Part shown: piece by piece, positions 33,571 through 42,072 of the stretch
Layout: each line of letters begins with the position of its first letter
Numbering within the stretch: the stretch's first letter is position 1
Source of the DNA: Chryseobacterium caseinilyticum
GTDB lineage: Bacteria > Bacteroidota > Bacteroidia > Flavobacteriales > Weeksellaceae
NCBI RefSeq assembly: GCF_014837145.1
Contig: NZ_JACYFS010000001.1
Coordinates: 558,001-622,000, forward strand
Reading direction: 5' to 3'
Length of the DNA: 64,000 nucleotides
Translations under genes and position numbers: made by a program
Notes under the pieces: model-generated
Told to the model about the DNA's origin: nothing
The model's input: only the letters and a program-made list of their open reading frames with translations
Database searches by the model: none

Positions 33571-35073
33571 ATGCAGATAGACGCAAGAAATCTAAGTGTA
33601 GAAGATCATGAAGAGCTGGTAAAAACGATGAAAAGGGCTTATCCTACGATGTCAGACTACATTTGGCCAAAGAAAAGCATAGAAAAACTTACCAAAATAT
33701 TTCCTCAGGGACAAATCTGCATCACCGTAGACGGAAAACTGGCAGCAGTCGCGCTTTCAATCATTGTGAATTATGACGACTTTGGTGATGACCATACTTA
33801 CAAAGACATTACGGGAAACTATAGTTTCAGCACACATACCAATTCAGGAAATGTGCTTTACGGAATTGAAGTTTTTGTAGATCCAGAATACCGCGAACTG
33901 AGGTTAGGCCGGAGATTATATGATCTGAGAAAAGAACTTTGCGAACAGCTTAATCTGAGAGCAATTGTTCTGGGAGGAAGAATTCCGCATTACCACAAAT
34001 ACAGTGATGAGTTATCTGCGAGAGATTACATCAGAAAAGTGCGTGACAAGGAGATTTATGATCCTGTGCTTTCTTTTCAGTTGTCTAACAACTTTTTGCC
34101 TATTAAAGTTCTTAAAAAATACCTTCTCGAAGACGAATCTTCGAAAGAGAATGCCGTTCTCCTTCAGTGGAACAATATTTATTACAGCAAGCAACCCAAC
34201 ACCATGCAGGACAGCGTTATCCGTCTGGGATTGGTGCAGTGGCAGATGAGACAGTTTAAAGATATTCATGCATTTTATGAGCAGGTAGAATTTTTTGTGA
34301 ATGTGATGGGCGACTACAAAGCCGATTTCGTTCTTTTTCCTGAACTTTTCAACACGCCTTTACTTGCACCTTTCAATCATCTTTCGGAAAGAGATAGTAT
34401 GATTGAACTGGCAAAACTGACAGACGATATCAGAACCAAAATATCAGAACTGGCGATCAGTTACAACGTAAATATTATCTCGGGAAGCATGCCTTTTTAT
34501 GATGACAATGATTTGTACAACATTTCTTATATGATGCACCGTGACGGGCGGATTGATGAGTACAGAAAAATTCACATCACTCCAAATGAGAAAAAATATT
34601 ACGGAATGAAAGGAGGCAGCGAGATCAAAGTTTTCGACACCGATTGCGGGAAAGTAGGACTGGTGATTTGTTATGATGTAGAATTTCCTGAACTACCAAG
34701 AATTTTAGCCGATCAGGGCATGAAAATATTATTTGTACCTTATCTTACCGACACGCAGAATGCTTACATGAGAGTTCGCCACTGCGCCGCCGCAAGAGCT
34801 ATTGAAAACGAATGCTATGTTGCCATCGCTGGTTGTGTAGGAAATCTTCCCGGTGTGAATAATATGGATATTCAGTTTGGGCAGGCTGCTGTTTTTACCC
34901 CTTCCGATTTTGCTTTCCCATCCAACGCTGTGAAAGGTGAAGCCACCCCGAACACAGAAATGACCTTGATTGTTGATGTGGATTTAAATTTACTAAAAGA
35001 TCTTCACCACAACGGTTCAGTCCAGATTTTAAAAGACAGAAGAACTGATTTGTATGAAATAAATTATAAATAA
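33571..35073 (+). CDS. Fusion of GNAT acetyltransferase and carbon-nitrogen hydrolase (nitrilase superfamily)
   Basis: This 500-residue protein has two domains. About residues 1-205 form a GNAT fold with the acetyl-CoA loop region VDPEYRELRLGRRLYDLR. About 215-500 form a nitrilase-like amidohydrolase with the complete catalytic triad: Glu in FVLFPELFNTP, Lys in YRKIHITPNEKKYYG, Cys in GLVICYDVEFPEL. The fused pair is a known but uncharacterised family. It should hydrolyse an amide or nitrile and possibly acetylate the same molecule. It is a single gene with a strong terminator. Confidence 0.92.
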   Translation: MQIDARNLSVEDHEELVKTMKRAYPTMSDYIWPKKSIEKLTKIFPQGQICITVDGKLAAVALSIIVNYDDFGDDHTYKDITGNYSFSTHTNSGNVLYGIEVFVDPEYRELRLGRRLYDLRKELCEQLNLRAIVLGGRIPHYHKYSDELSARDYIRKVRDKEIYDPVLSFQLSNNFLPIKVLKKYLLEDESSKENAVLLQWNNIYYSKQPNTMQDSVIRLGLVQWQMRQFKDIHAFYEQVEFFVNVMGDYKADFVLFPELFNTPLLAPFNHLSERDSMIELAKLTDDIRTKISELAISYNVNIISGSMPFYDDNDLYNISYMMHRDGRIDEYRKIHITPNEKKYYGMKGGSEIKVFDTDCGKVGLVICYDVEFPELPRILADQGMKILFVPYLTDTQNAYMRVRHCAAARAIENECYVAIAGCVGNLPGVNNMDIQFGQAAVFTPSDFAFPSNAVKGEATPNTEMTLIVDVDLNLLKDLHHNGSVQILKDRRTDLYEINYK

Positions 35074-35092
35074 AGATTATTTTTCAAAGTAT

Positions 35093-35130
35093 AAAAGCAA
35101 TTGCCCAAAGATGGTAATTGCTTTTTTTTT
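35093..35130 (+). terminator. Terminator of the GNAT-nitrilase gene
   Basis: AAAAGCAATT pairs with AATTGCTTTT, with an inner CC/GG pair and a short loop, followed by T residues. Confidence 0.88.
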
Positions 35131-35220
35131 ATAAATTTTTGTAGGATAAATTTTGAATTTGATAAAATATTATTTCACGTTTATTACGAATTATTTGTAT
35201 TTTGCAGATAAAATACACAA

Positions 35221-35892
35221 ATGACAGACCAGTTAAAATCAAAAAGCAACATTACGGATGAACTGAAATATGTTGCGAAACTTCTCAGCAAAGCCACTTT
35301 AAGTTTTCTTAAAATCAACCTTATCGGGCAAATCTCAATTCTTATTATCTGCATTTCAACAATTTTTATTGCCATGGGTCAGATGTATGGAAATGAGGGA
35401 GTCAATACTATGATTTCGCAAAGACCAATACCATTCGCAATGGTTTTACTGAATATGATTGCGAGTCCGTTTCTGTTATTTTCAATGGGAAATAAATATG
35501 TGATGACCCGAACGATCAACAGATTAATTTCAGATAGAGGAGAACAGTTGCTTTTCCCGATTATTGACAGAATTTTAAATAAAGTAAAAGCCAATCAGCC
35601 ACAATTGTTTCAGAAAGGTGCTGATAAAACAAAGCTTCAGCTGAAAATTCTGCAGGAAATAAGAGATTCAAAAGAAAACAAATGGTTTAAGAAAATAATT
35701 GCTTTCGGATTTAAAAAAGTTGAACTCAGTGAAGTAGATTTCAGAGATGAGAACATAAGTTTTACCAAAATTATTAAAGATAGAATCATTGATAAACTGA
35801 AAGGTATTTCAGCACCAAGCCGGCTATTTTTCTACCTAATTTTGGGATGGCAGGCTTTGATCTTGGTGTTGACGGTTTTGTGGGTGATTTAA
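35221..35892 (+). CDS. Membrane protein of unknown function
   Basis: The 223-residue protein has two N-terminal membrane segments (about 36-58 and 74-95), a charged central domain of roughly 100 residues (KANQPQLFQKGADKTKLQL), and a last membrane segment (about 201-222). The layout of DUF3899- or channel-like proteins was considered, but no signature was found. Its 3' end lies 6 bases from the stop of the convergent lipoprotein gene. Confidence 0.7.
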   Translation: MTDQLKSKSNITDELKYVAKLLSKATLSFLKINLIGQISILIICISTIFIAMGQMYGNEGVNTMISQRPIPFAMVLLNMIASPFLLFSMGNKYVMTRTINRLISDRGEQLLFPIIDRILNKVKANQPQLFQKGADKTKLQLKILQEIRDSKENKWFKKIIAFGFKKVELSEVDFRDENISFTKIIKDRIIDKLKGISAPSRLFFYLILGWQALILVLTVLWVI

Positions 35893-35898
35893 TTAAGG

Positions 35899-36543
35899 TT
35901 ATTTTTTAAATTGAATGTTGGTACATTTATTTTTTTCATACCAGTCAAGCCAGATTTTTTTATCATCTTTGTAGACTCCGCCGGGATAAATACCCCCATA
36001 GTTAAGCAGGCTTTCGCTTGTAACGTGAGTGTATTTTGAAATAAAATTTAAGGTTTCACGGAATTTTTTTCCCTGATTTGAATTTATCAGAGTATCAATG
36101 AATTTTATCGATTCAAAAAATTTCTCCTTGAACTCAGGATTTTCTTTACAACGAATAGTTTTCCCACAAATATCCGGACTGTCAAGAAGAATCAACCTGT
36201 AATCTCTATAATTAAAAATTGTATCTATCCCCTCGTGAAAATAGACTTCACCGTATGTTTTTGATAAGTAATTGAATTTTGCGTCGGTTTTAACTTTTAG
36301 TTGATATATCTGAGCAGTGTCAATTACTGATCTCATTTCCTCTGTACAAAACTTAGACTTTGTAAAAAAGGCTTTCATTGTATCATTTTTCAGAAAATAT
36401 ACATAATCATTTCCAGTTGAATCAATCCGGGATATTTTAGCGTAAACAACTAATGTTTCAGATATAAAATTGACATTTTTAACGACGTAAGATTTACATG
36501 ATAAAAAGAGTAACGGTATTAAAAATAAAATAAATTTTTTCAT
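35899..36543 (-). CDS. Lipoprotein, paralogue of the next gene
   Basis: This 214-residue precursor has a lipoprotein signal (MKKFILFLIPLLFLSC, Cys16). The segment VYAKISRIDSTGNDYVYFLKNDTMKAFFTK aligns in pattern with the neighbour (AK, ID/IE, FxxKND, FTK), so the two look like an old tandem duplication; this copy has a longer C terminus (FRETLNFISKYTHVTS onward). No known domain. The gene is AT-rich and lies 5 bases after its paralogue, so the two are probably co-transcribed. Confidence 0.65.
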   Translation of the reverse strand: MKKFILFLIPLLFLSCKSYVVKNVNFISETLVVYAKISRIDSTGNDYVYFLKNDTMKAFFTKSKFCTEEMRSVIDTAQIYQLKVKTDAKFNYLSKTYGEVYFHEGIDTIFNYRDYRLILLDSPDICGKTIRCKENPEFKEKFFESIKFIDTLINSNQGKKFRETLNFISKYTHVTSESLLNYGGIYPGGVYKDDKKIWLDWYEKNKCTNIQFKK

Positions 36544-36548
36544 GTTTA

Positions 36549-36989
36549 CTATTTTGAAAGTTCAGGAGCAATATATTTTATTAGAGTAAACCGGGGATTA
36601 ATTTGATTACCTGTAATATTTTCGCAGTCTTCAAAAAATTCAGAATTCATGCCTTCATCCCACACAACTATATTGTTTATAGTCATGCTTCCCAATGTAG
36701 TTCTATGGTGACCTGAATACATTTGTTTTTGAAGAAAAAGAGTATAGTTTTTATGTAATTTAATTTTTCGGTAATTCTTATTCGCAAAAGCTGTATCAAC
36801 AACCTTTGTAAAAACGCCTTCAATGGAATCATTTTTGAAATGAAAAATGTGAATTCCATTTTTGGTTTCTATATCGAAAAATTTTGCTTTAGTCAGAACG
36901 TAATTGCCACGGAGAACATATTCTGTATTTTTTCTTGAAATACAATTTATCAAAAGGCTGAGAATTAAAAGGAATAATAATTTTTTCAT
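36549..36989 (-). CDS. Short lipoprotein, paralogue of the adjacent gene
   Basis: The 146-residue precursor begins MKKLLFLLILSLLINC (Cys16). The codon before this ATG is a GTG that could also start, but the signal begins naturally at the ATG. It shares the pattern AKFFDIETKNG, HFKNDSIEGVFTK with the downstream gene. Function unknown; likely anchored in the inner or outer membrane facing the periplasm. It is divergent from the AarF-like kinase gene. Confidence 0.65.
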   Translation of the reverse strand: MKKLLFLLILSLLINCISRKNTEYVLRGNYVLTKAKFFDIETKNGIHIFHFKNDSIEGVFTKVVDTAFANKNYRKIKLHKNYTLFLQKQMYSGHHRTTLGSMTINNIVVWDEGMNSEFFEDCENITGNQINPRFTLIKYIAPELSK

Positions 36990-37085
36990 CACAAATCAAA
37001 AATATAAATTCTTTCTTAGAATTCAGATTAAAACTTTCATCAGGAACATTTTTTGAATACCTTAGAACCAATTATTTTCAAGACC

Positions 37086-38735
37086 ATGTTCGACAAGCAG
37101 CAGCGAAAATTAAAAAGATCAGCAAAAATGTTTTCTGTACTCAGTAAGTATGGGTTTAAAGACGTTTTGGCAAGAATGAATGGTGGAAAAAAGTCTGAAA
37201 ATGCAGATTTTCACAGTGATGAAGTGATCTCGAAAGGAACTGTTTACGAAAGAATCAGAATGGTTCTGGAGGAACTCGGTCCTACTTTTATAAAGCTTGG
37301 GCAAACCTTTAGCAACCGGGAAGACCTTCTGCCGCCGGAACTGATTCAGGAACTTCAGAAGCTTCAGGACAGAGTCGAAGTGGTTGATTTGAATGTAAAA
37401 GAAATTCTCGAAAATGAAATCGGAATTACTGCAGACGAACATTTTGTATTTATCAATCCAAAACCTCTGGCAACCGCTTCCATAGCTCAGGTTTATGAGG
37501 CGCAGCTTCTTGATGGAGAAAAGGTTATCCTGAAAATTAAAAAGCCAAACGTTCAAACCTACATCGAAGATGATCTTCTCTTGCTGAAAGATATTATAAA
37601 ACTTCTCTATTCTTACACAGATTTAGGTGAAAAACTTAATCTGAAACAGGCAATCTCGACCTTTGAAAAATCATTGTTGGAAGAGCTTTCCCTCGTCAAC
37701 GAAAAAGAAAATATTCTGCAGTTTTCCAGAAATTTTAAAAACAATAAAGAAACGTATGTCCCGAAAGTTTATGATGAGTTCTCAAACAATACCGTGCTGT
37801 GTATGGAGTTTGTGGACGGGATCAAAGTAACCGATAAAATTGCTCTTCTTGAGCATAATATCGATCCTGTGACCGTGTCTGAAGTAGGTTTAAGACTTTT
37901 TGTTTCTCAGATTTTAGATTATGGATTTTTCCACGCAGATCCTCATGGCGGAAATATTCTGGTGAAAAAAGATGGTAAAATTGTTTTTATAGATTTTGGT
38001 GCTGTAGGGAAAATTCAGCCGAATGATAAAGAGGTTTTAGAAAATCTGATCATTGCATTTATCTCTAAAAATTCGCATAAGATCGTGCGCTATCTGAAAA
38101 AAATGTCGGTGAGCTACAGTATTCCCGATGAAAGAAGATTTGAAAATGACGTTCAGGAAATTCTGGATTTTGTTCACAGTTCGTCACTTAAAGACATCGA
38201 CGCAAATGTGGTCATGAGCAAAATGAAAGATGTTCTGAAAGACAACAGACTTCACATGCCCGATTATTTTTACCTTTTGTTTAAAGGAATTGGTCTGATA
38301 GAAGGTGTCGGAAGAAGTATAAATCCCGATTTAGATGTTGTTAAAAGCCTGAAACCATACACAAAAAAGATTTTCGCCCGCAAACTTACTCCTGAAAATA
38401 TTCTGAAAACAGGAATGGATAAAATGATGAATTTCACCGATAACATAGATGAAATTCCAAAAGAACTGCGCTCTGTACTTCAGAAGCTGGACGAAAATAA
38501 ATTTACCGTTACAAGCGAAATAAAAAATATTGAAAAGACGAACCAGTTAATCAAATCAAGTGTTGTCAATTTAATATTAGCGATGATTTTAGGTGCGAAT
38601 ATCATCGCCACAGCGATTGTTTTTGTATCAGAATCCGGACCGAGGATTGGAGAAATGTCTTTGGTTGCTGTTTTGGGATTTTGTTTTTCTGTTTTGCTGG
38701 TGGTTATTCTTTTGTTGAGAATTTCCCGCAAGTAA
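37086..38735 (+). CDS. AarF/ABC1/UbiB-family kinase-like protein
   Basis: This 549-residue protein starts at the ATG at 37086 (MFDKQQRKLK); 11 more open codons reach a TTG but look non-coding. UbiB hallmarks are present: the KxGQ motif in PTFIKLGQTFSNRED, the alanine-rich loop LATASIAQVYEAQL, catalytic FFHADPHGGNILVKKDG and IDFGAVG, and two C-terminal membrane helices (about 500-520 and 527-546). UbiB-type ATPases support quinone biosynthesis or lipid extraction. In a menaquinone-using flavobacterium the substrate may be a quinone intermediate, which is inferred. Confidence 0.92.
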   Translation: MFDKQQRKLKRSAKMFSVLSKYGFKDVLARMNGGKKSENADFHSDEVISKGTVYERIRMVLEELGPTFIKLGQTFSNREDLLPPELIQELQKLQDRVEVVDLNVKEILENEIGITADEHFVFINPKPLATASIAQVYEAQLLDGEKVILKIKKPNVQTYIEDDLLLLKDIIKLLYSYTDLGEKLNLKQAISTFEKSLLEELSLVNEKENILQFSRNFKNNKETYVPKVYDEFSNNTVLCMEFVDGIKVTDKIALLEHNIDPVTVSEVGLRLFVSQILDYGFFHADPHGGNILVKKDGKIVFIDFGAVGKIQPNDKEVLENLIIAFISKNSHKIVRYLKKMSVSYSIPDERRFENDVQEILDFVHSSSLKDIDANVVMSKMKDVLKDNRLHMPDYFYLLFKGIGLIEGVGRSINPDLDVVKSLKPYTKKIFARKLTPENILKTGMDKMMNFTDNIDEIPKELRSVLQKLDENKFTVTSEIKNIEKTNQLIKSSVVNLILAMILGANIIATAIVFVSESGPRIGEMSLVAVLGFCFSVLLVVILLLRISRK

Positions 38736-38821
38736 AGTTTTCATCACCATCGGTTCCAAAGAATCTTGTAGACGGGGGTAGGTTAGTCTGGATTATCTTT
38801 AAAAATTGATACAAAAGTTCT

Positions 38822-38890
38822 CTCGCTGATTTTACAGATTTTGCAGAAGGCTTAGAATAAAATCTGCGTTAATTCGTGAAATCTGTGCAA
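38822..38890. repeat. Imperfect palindromic intergenic repeat
   Basis: The left arm (GATTTTACAGATTTTGCAGA) is roughly complementary to the right arm (AATCTGCGTTAATTCG, GAAATCTGTGC), with an eight-base centre. Each arm itself contains two CAGATTT-like words. It lies in the 225-base spacer between the UbiB-like gene and the DEAD-box gene. This kind of AATCTGCG/AATCTGTG palindrome resembles repeats scattered in flavobacterial spacers. Confidence 0.5.
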
Positions 38891-38948
38891 TAAAATTTCC
38901 AGCTTTTCTCATCCATCTTCCTCCTTCAAAATACAAATATTAATTCCC

Positions 38949-38956
38949 TATCTTTG
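38949..38956 (+). promoter_or_regulatory. Candidate -7 element of the DEAD-box gene
   Basis: TATCTTTG fits TAnnTTTG and ends 4 bases before the ATG, so the transcript would be almost leaderless. Confidence 0.45.
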
Positions 38957-38960
38957 CAAA

Positions 38961-40313
38961 ATGGAAAAACTCACTTTTGCAGACTTTGACCTTCCGGTGA
39001 AGGTTCTTGATGTTTTAGCAGATTTAAATTTATTTGAGCCCACTCCAATTCAGGAAAAAAGTATCGGTCCGATCCTTTCAGGAAGGGATGTGATGGGAAT
39101 TGCACAAACGGGAACGGGAAAGACTTTAGCGTATTTACTTCCGGTTCTAAAGACCTGGAAATACAATAAAAATGGAAATCCTACGGTTGTGGTTTTGGTT
39201 CCTACAAGAGAATTGGTGGTTCAGGTAACAGAAATCGTTGAAAAACTGACAGAAAATCTTACTGCAAGAGTAATTGGAATATACGGAGGTAAAAATATCA
39301 ATACCCAAAAATTATTATTCAAGGATGGTTGTGATATTTTAGTTGGAACGCCTGGTAGAATCATGGATTTGGCGATTGATAATGCGATTTCTCTTAAAGA
39401 AGTTCAGAAATTAATCATTGATGAATTTGATGAAATGCTGAACCTCGGTTTCAGACCACAGCTGACGCATATTTTTGAAATGATGCGGGATAAGAGACAG
39501 AATATTCTTTTCTCAGCAACCATGACTGAGGCTGTTGACGAAATGCTGGATCAGTATTTTGCAGGTCCGATAGAAATTTCACTGGCAAAATCAGGAACTC
39601 CGCTGGAGAAAATCGAGCAGACTGCCTATAAAGTTGAAAACTTCAATACAAAGATCAATTTGCTGGAGCATTTGCTGAAAAACAATGAAGACATGTCAAA
39701 AGTCCTTATTTTCGCGAATAACAAGAAGCATTCAGATTTACTTTTTACCCAAATTAATGAGCTTTTTCCAGAGCAGTTTGATGTAATTCACTCCAATAAA
39801 TCTCAGAATTACAGACTCAAGGCAATGAAACGTTTTGAGAATGAAGAAATCAGAGGTTTAATTACAACCGACGTGATGGCGAGAGGTCTGGATATTTCAG
39901 ATATTACGCATGTGATCAACTTCGAAACTCCTGAAGTTCCGGAACAGTATATTCACAGGATTGGTAGAACGGGTAGAGCAGACAAAGACGGTAAAGCAAT
40001 CTCTTTTGTGGCAAAAAAGGAAGAAGAAGCTGCATTGGACATCGAATTACTGATGGACAAAGAGTTGGCTTACATTGATTTTCCTGAGGAAGTGAAAATA
40101 AATCCAAAGAAAATTGCATCTGAAGAAGATCAGATCGTGATGAAAAATCCTGCTCACGTTAAACTTTTTGATGGAGGCGGTGCTTTCCATGAAAAGAAAG
40201 ATAAAAACAAAAAAGAAAACTGGGGCGGACCTTCAAAAAGAAAAACTCCCAAGAAGTTCGGAGCCAACAGAGCACAGCAAAAAGCGATTTCGAAATCGAA
40301 ACGTAAGAAATAA
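38961..40313 (+). CDS. DEAD-box RNA helicase (DEFD variant)
   Basis: At 450 residues this has all DEAD-box motifs: PTPIQEKSIGPIL (Q motif), AQTGTGKTLAYLLP (motif I), VPTRELVVQV, GTPGRIMDL, LIIDEFDEML (motif II, with DEFD in place of DEAD), LFSATMTE (III) and HRIGRTGRADKDG (VI). The C-terminal 70 residues are strongly basic (KRKTPKKFGANRAQQ), fit for RNA binding. It should unwind RNA in ribosome assembly or cold adaptation. It ends at a perfect bidirectional terminator. Confidence 0.94.
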   Translation: MEKLTFADFDLPVKVLDVLADLNLFEPTPIQEKSIGPILSGRDVMGIAQTGTGKTLAYLLPVLKTWKYNKNGNPTVVVLVPTRELVVQVTEIVEKLTENLTARVIGIYGGKNINTQKLLFKDGCDILVGTPGRIMDLAIDNAISLKEVQKLIIDEFDEMLNLGFRPQLTHIFEMMRDKRQNILFSATMTEAVDEMLDQYFAGPIEISLAKSGTPLEKIEQTAYKVENFNTKINLLEHLLKNNEDMSKVLIFANNKKHSDLLFTQINELFPEQFDVIHSNKSQNYRLKAMKRFENEEIRGLITTDVMARGLDISDITHVINFETPEVPEQYIHRIGRTGRADKDGKAISFVAKKEEEAALDIELLMDKELAYIDFPEEVKINPKKIASEEDQIVMKNPAHVKLFDGGGAFHEKKDKNKKENWGGPSKRKTPKKFGANRAQQKAISKSKRKK

Positions 40314-40316
40314 GAC

Positions 40317-40348
40317 AAAAAAACACTTCCGATCGGAAGTGTTTTTTT
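40317..40348. terminator. Bidirectional terminator
   Basis: A perfect 32-base palindrome: seven A, CACTTCCG, its complement, and seven T. It serves the helicase and the convergent lipoprotein gene. Confidence 0.92.
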
Positions 40349-40350
40349 CG

Positions 40351-40794
40351 CTATTTATTGATTACAATGATAATTTTATCATCTATGCCGTCACCGTCTT
40401 CATCGTCATAGTGACTTACGAACTGCAATTCGTTTTGCGTACGGCTTACAATTTCAATATTCTCACCATCGATAACTAATTTACTTGCATTGTGGTCATA
40501 AGAGTAAGAAACAGTTTCAATACCTGTGCTTACGCAGTTTCCGCTGATATTATTTTCAAAAATATTAGATACTACGGTATTGTTTGATTTGAAATCTAAA
40601 GTACTGGATTTGTAACATGGCGAGTAGTCTGTATTAGAAAGTGTAATTCCTGTACTTCCGGAAACTACAATTTCTCTTGAAGGATGCCATACGCCCACAA
40701 GCGAAAATTCATTGGTGAAATCGTCATCGTCATCAGTAGTACATGAATTGAAGATAAAGCCCGCAGCTACGGCAAATAGTAAGAGTTTTTTCAT
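40351..40794 (-). CDS. Lipocalin-like lipoprotein with a DxDxDG loop
   Basis: The 147-residue precursor has a lipoprotein signal (MKKLLLFAVAAGFIFNSC, Cys18) followed by an acidic run (TTDDDDD). The barrel-like body starts LVGVWHPSREIVVS and ends YDDEDGDGIDDKIIIVINK, a calcium-loop-like motif. The open frame extends 8 codons upstream of the chosen ATG without a signal-like sequence. It resembles the protein at 42073 in length, opening and closing motif. Ligand unknown. Confidence 0.75.
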   Translation of the reverse strand: MKKLLLFAVAAGFIFNSCTTDDDDDFTNEFSLVGVWHPSREIVVSGSTGITLSNTDYSPCYKSSTLDFKSNNTVVSNIFENNISGNCVSTGIETVSYSYDHNASKLVIDGENIEIVSRTQNELQFVSHYDDEDGDGIDDKIIIVINK

Positions 40795-40881
40795 AATTCT
40801 ATTTTGTTTCGTCTGCAAATAAAATAAATTTTTATCAAATAATAGTGAGTTTAATTATAAGATTAATGATTTTGCATTAAA

Positions 40882-41352
40882 TCACTCATCATCATCTTCG
40901 TAAAGAAAATTCAGTTCGTCGTCGCGTTGAACGTAATCTCTGGCGATTCCTGGTGGATTAAAGAGCCCCCAGTCGTCTACTATAAAATGTTTTGGATTAA
41001 AACCTTCAACCCATTCAGCAAACAAAATTCTGAATTCCTCCACCAGCTCACGCACCACTTTGTAATATTTGGCATCTTCAAATCCAAACATTTCAAGACA
41101 GTTGCCACCTACCATGATATCTCTTGCTGCTTTTCTGATAATTGCTGCATTTTCCATTTTGATGTCATACAGTTTCACGGCTTCGGCACCTGAAATTTTT
41201 GCTTGAATAATCATGCTGTCGCCCAGAAGATTATGTTTTACTTCCTGCAGATAATCATTGTCTTCCGGAAATAAAGCTGTAATGGTTTTTAAAGCTTCAT
41301 AAATTTCCTGAGATTTTTTAAAAAGCGGATTGTTTCTTGAAGGTCTGTCCAT
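40882..41352 (-). CDS. Conserved hypothetical protein coupled to an SGNH hydrolase gene
   Basis: This 156-residue, acidic, soluble protein has a helical centre (MIIQAKISGAEAVKLYD, AAIIRKAARDIMVGGNC) and an acidic tail (FLYEDDDE). It lacks a signal peptide. I do not recognise the family. It follows the SGNH hydrolase gene with one base between stop and start, so they are translated together. It is unlikely to act at the same place as that secreted enzyme, which makes the pairing curious. Confidence 0.72.
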   Translation of the reverse strand: MDRPSRNNPLFKKSQEIYEALKTITALFPEDNDYLQEVKHNLLGDSMIIQAKISGAEAVKLYDIKMENAAIIRKAARDIMVGGNCLEMFGFEDAKYYKVVRELVEEFRILFAEWVEGFNPKHFIVDDWGLFNPPGIARDYVQRDDELNFLYEDDDE

Positions 41353-41353
41353 A

Positions 41354-42010
41354 TTATTTCATATAAGGTGTCATTACAATGCTCCAGAGTCTGTAGCCTT
41401 CAGGTGTCATATGAAGCATGTCTTCCACAAAAAGTTCTTTGCGAACTGCCCCATGCGTATCAGCCATAATTCTTGTAATGTCAATAAACTCAGCATTTTT
41501 TTCTCTCCACATAAATTTTGCAATCTGCTTGTTGGCTTCCCTCATCTGAGGCCATAAATGCGTTCTGCTTGGTGAATATTTTATAGAGATAAAATCAACT
41601 TCGATATTCGGGAATTTTTTGCGGATTTTCTTGTAAAAAGCTTTAAATCTGTCAACGACAACATCAGCTTCAAGTTTTGCATTGTCAGCAAAATCATTTT
41701 CACCACAGTAAACAATAATTTGTTTGGGTTGATAAGGAGATAATAAATCTTCAGCGTAAAAATTTAAATCTGTCAGCCTTGATCCTCCAAAACCTCTGTT
41801 GATAATAGTTCTACCAAGAAAATACTCATTAACGTCTGTCCATTTTGTAAAAGATGAACTTCCTATTAGCAATATTGAATTCTTTGCGGGAGGATCTTCC
41901 TGATTTTGTTTTTTGAATTCCTGAATTTCCTGCCAGTACATTGGTTTTTCTTCCTGAGCAAAAAACAGGGCATACGTCATCAGTAAGAATACTGAAAAAA
42001 TCTTATTCAT
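41354..42010 (-). CDS. SGNH/GDSL-family lipase or esterase, secreted
   Basis: The 218-residue precursor has a signal peptide (MNKIFSVFLLMTYALFFAQ). SGNH blocks are visible: Ser in ILLIGSSSFTKW (block I), Gly in NRGFGGSRLTDL (II), Asn in YCGENDFADN (III), and the C-terminal DMLHMTPEGYRLW with the catalytic Asp-x-x-His (V). It should hydrolyse an ester, for example acetyl groups on a polysaccharide, in the periplasm. It is 62 bases downstream of a lipocalin-like gene, behind a terminator. Confidence 0.92.
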   Translation of the reverse strand: MNKIFSVFLLMTYALFFAQEEKPMYWQEIQEFKKQNQEDPPAKNSILLIGSSSFTKWTDVNEYFLGRTIINRGFGGSRLTDLNFYAEDLLSPYQPKQIIVYCGENDFADNAKLEADVVVDRFKAFYKKIRKKFPNIEVDFISIKYSPSRTHLWPQMREANKQIAKFMWREKNAEFIDITRIMADTHGAVRKELFVEDMLHMTPEGYRLWSIVMTPYMK

Positions 42011-42044
42011 TAAATTAAATTTTAGAAGTATAAAGGTATAAAAA

Positions 42045-42067
42045 AACTCCCGAAAGGCTCGGGAGTT
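42045..42067 (-). terminator. Terminator of the lipocalin-like gene
   Basis: AACTCCCGA pairs with TCGGGAGTT (five-base loop) and is followed by six T on the minus strand. Confidence 0.88.
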
Positions 42068-42072
42068 ACTAT

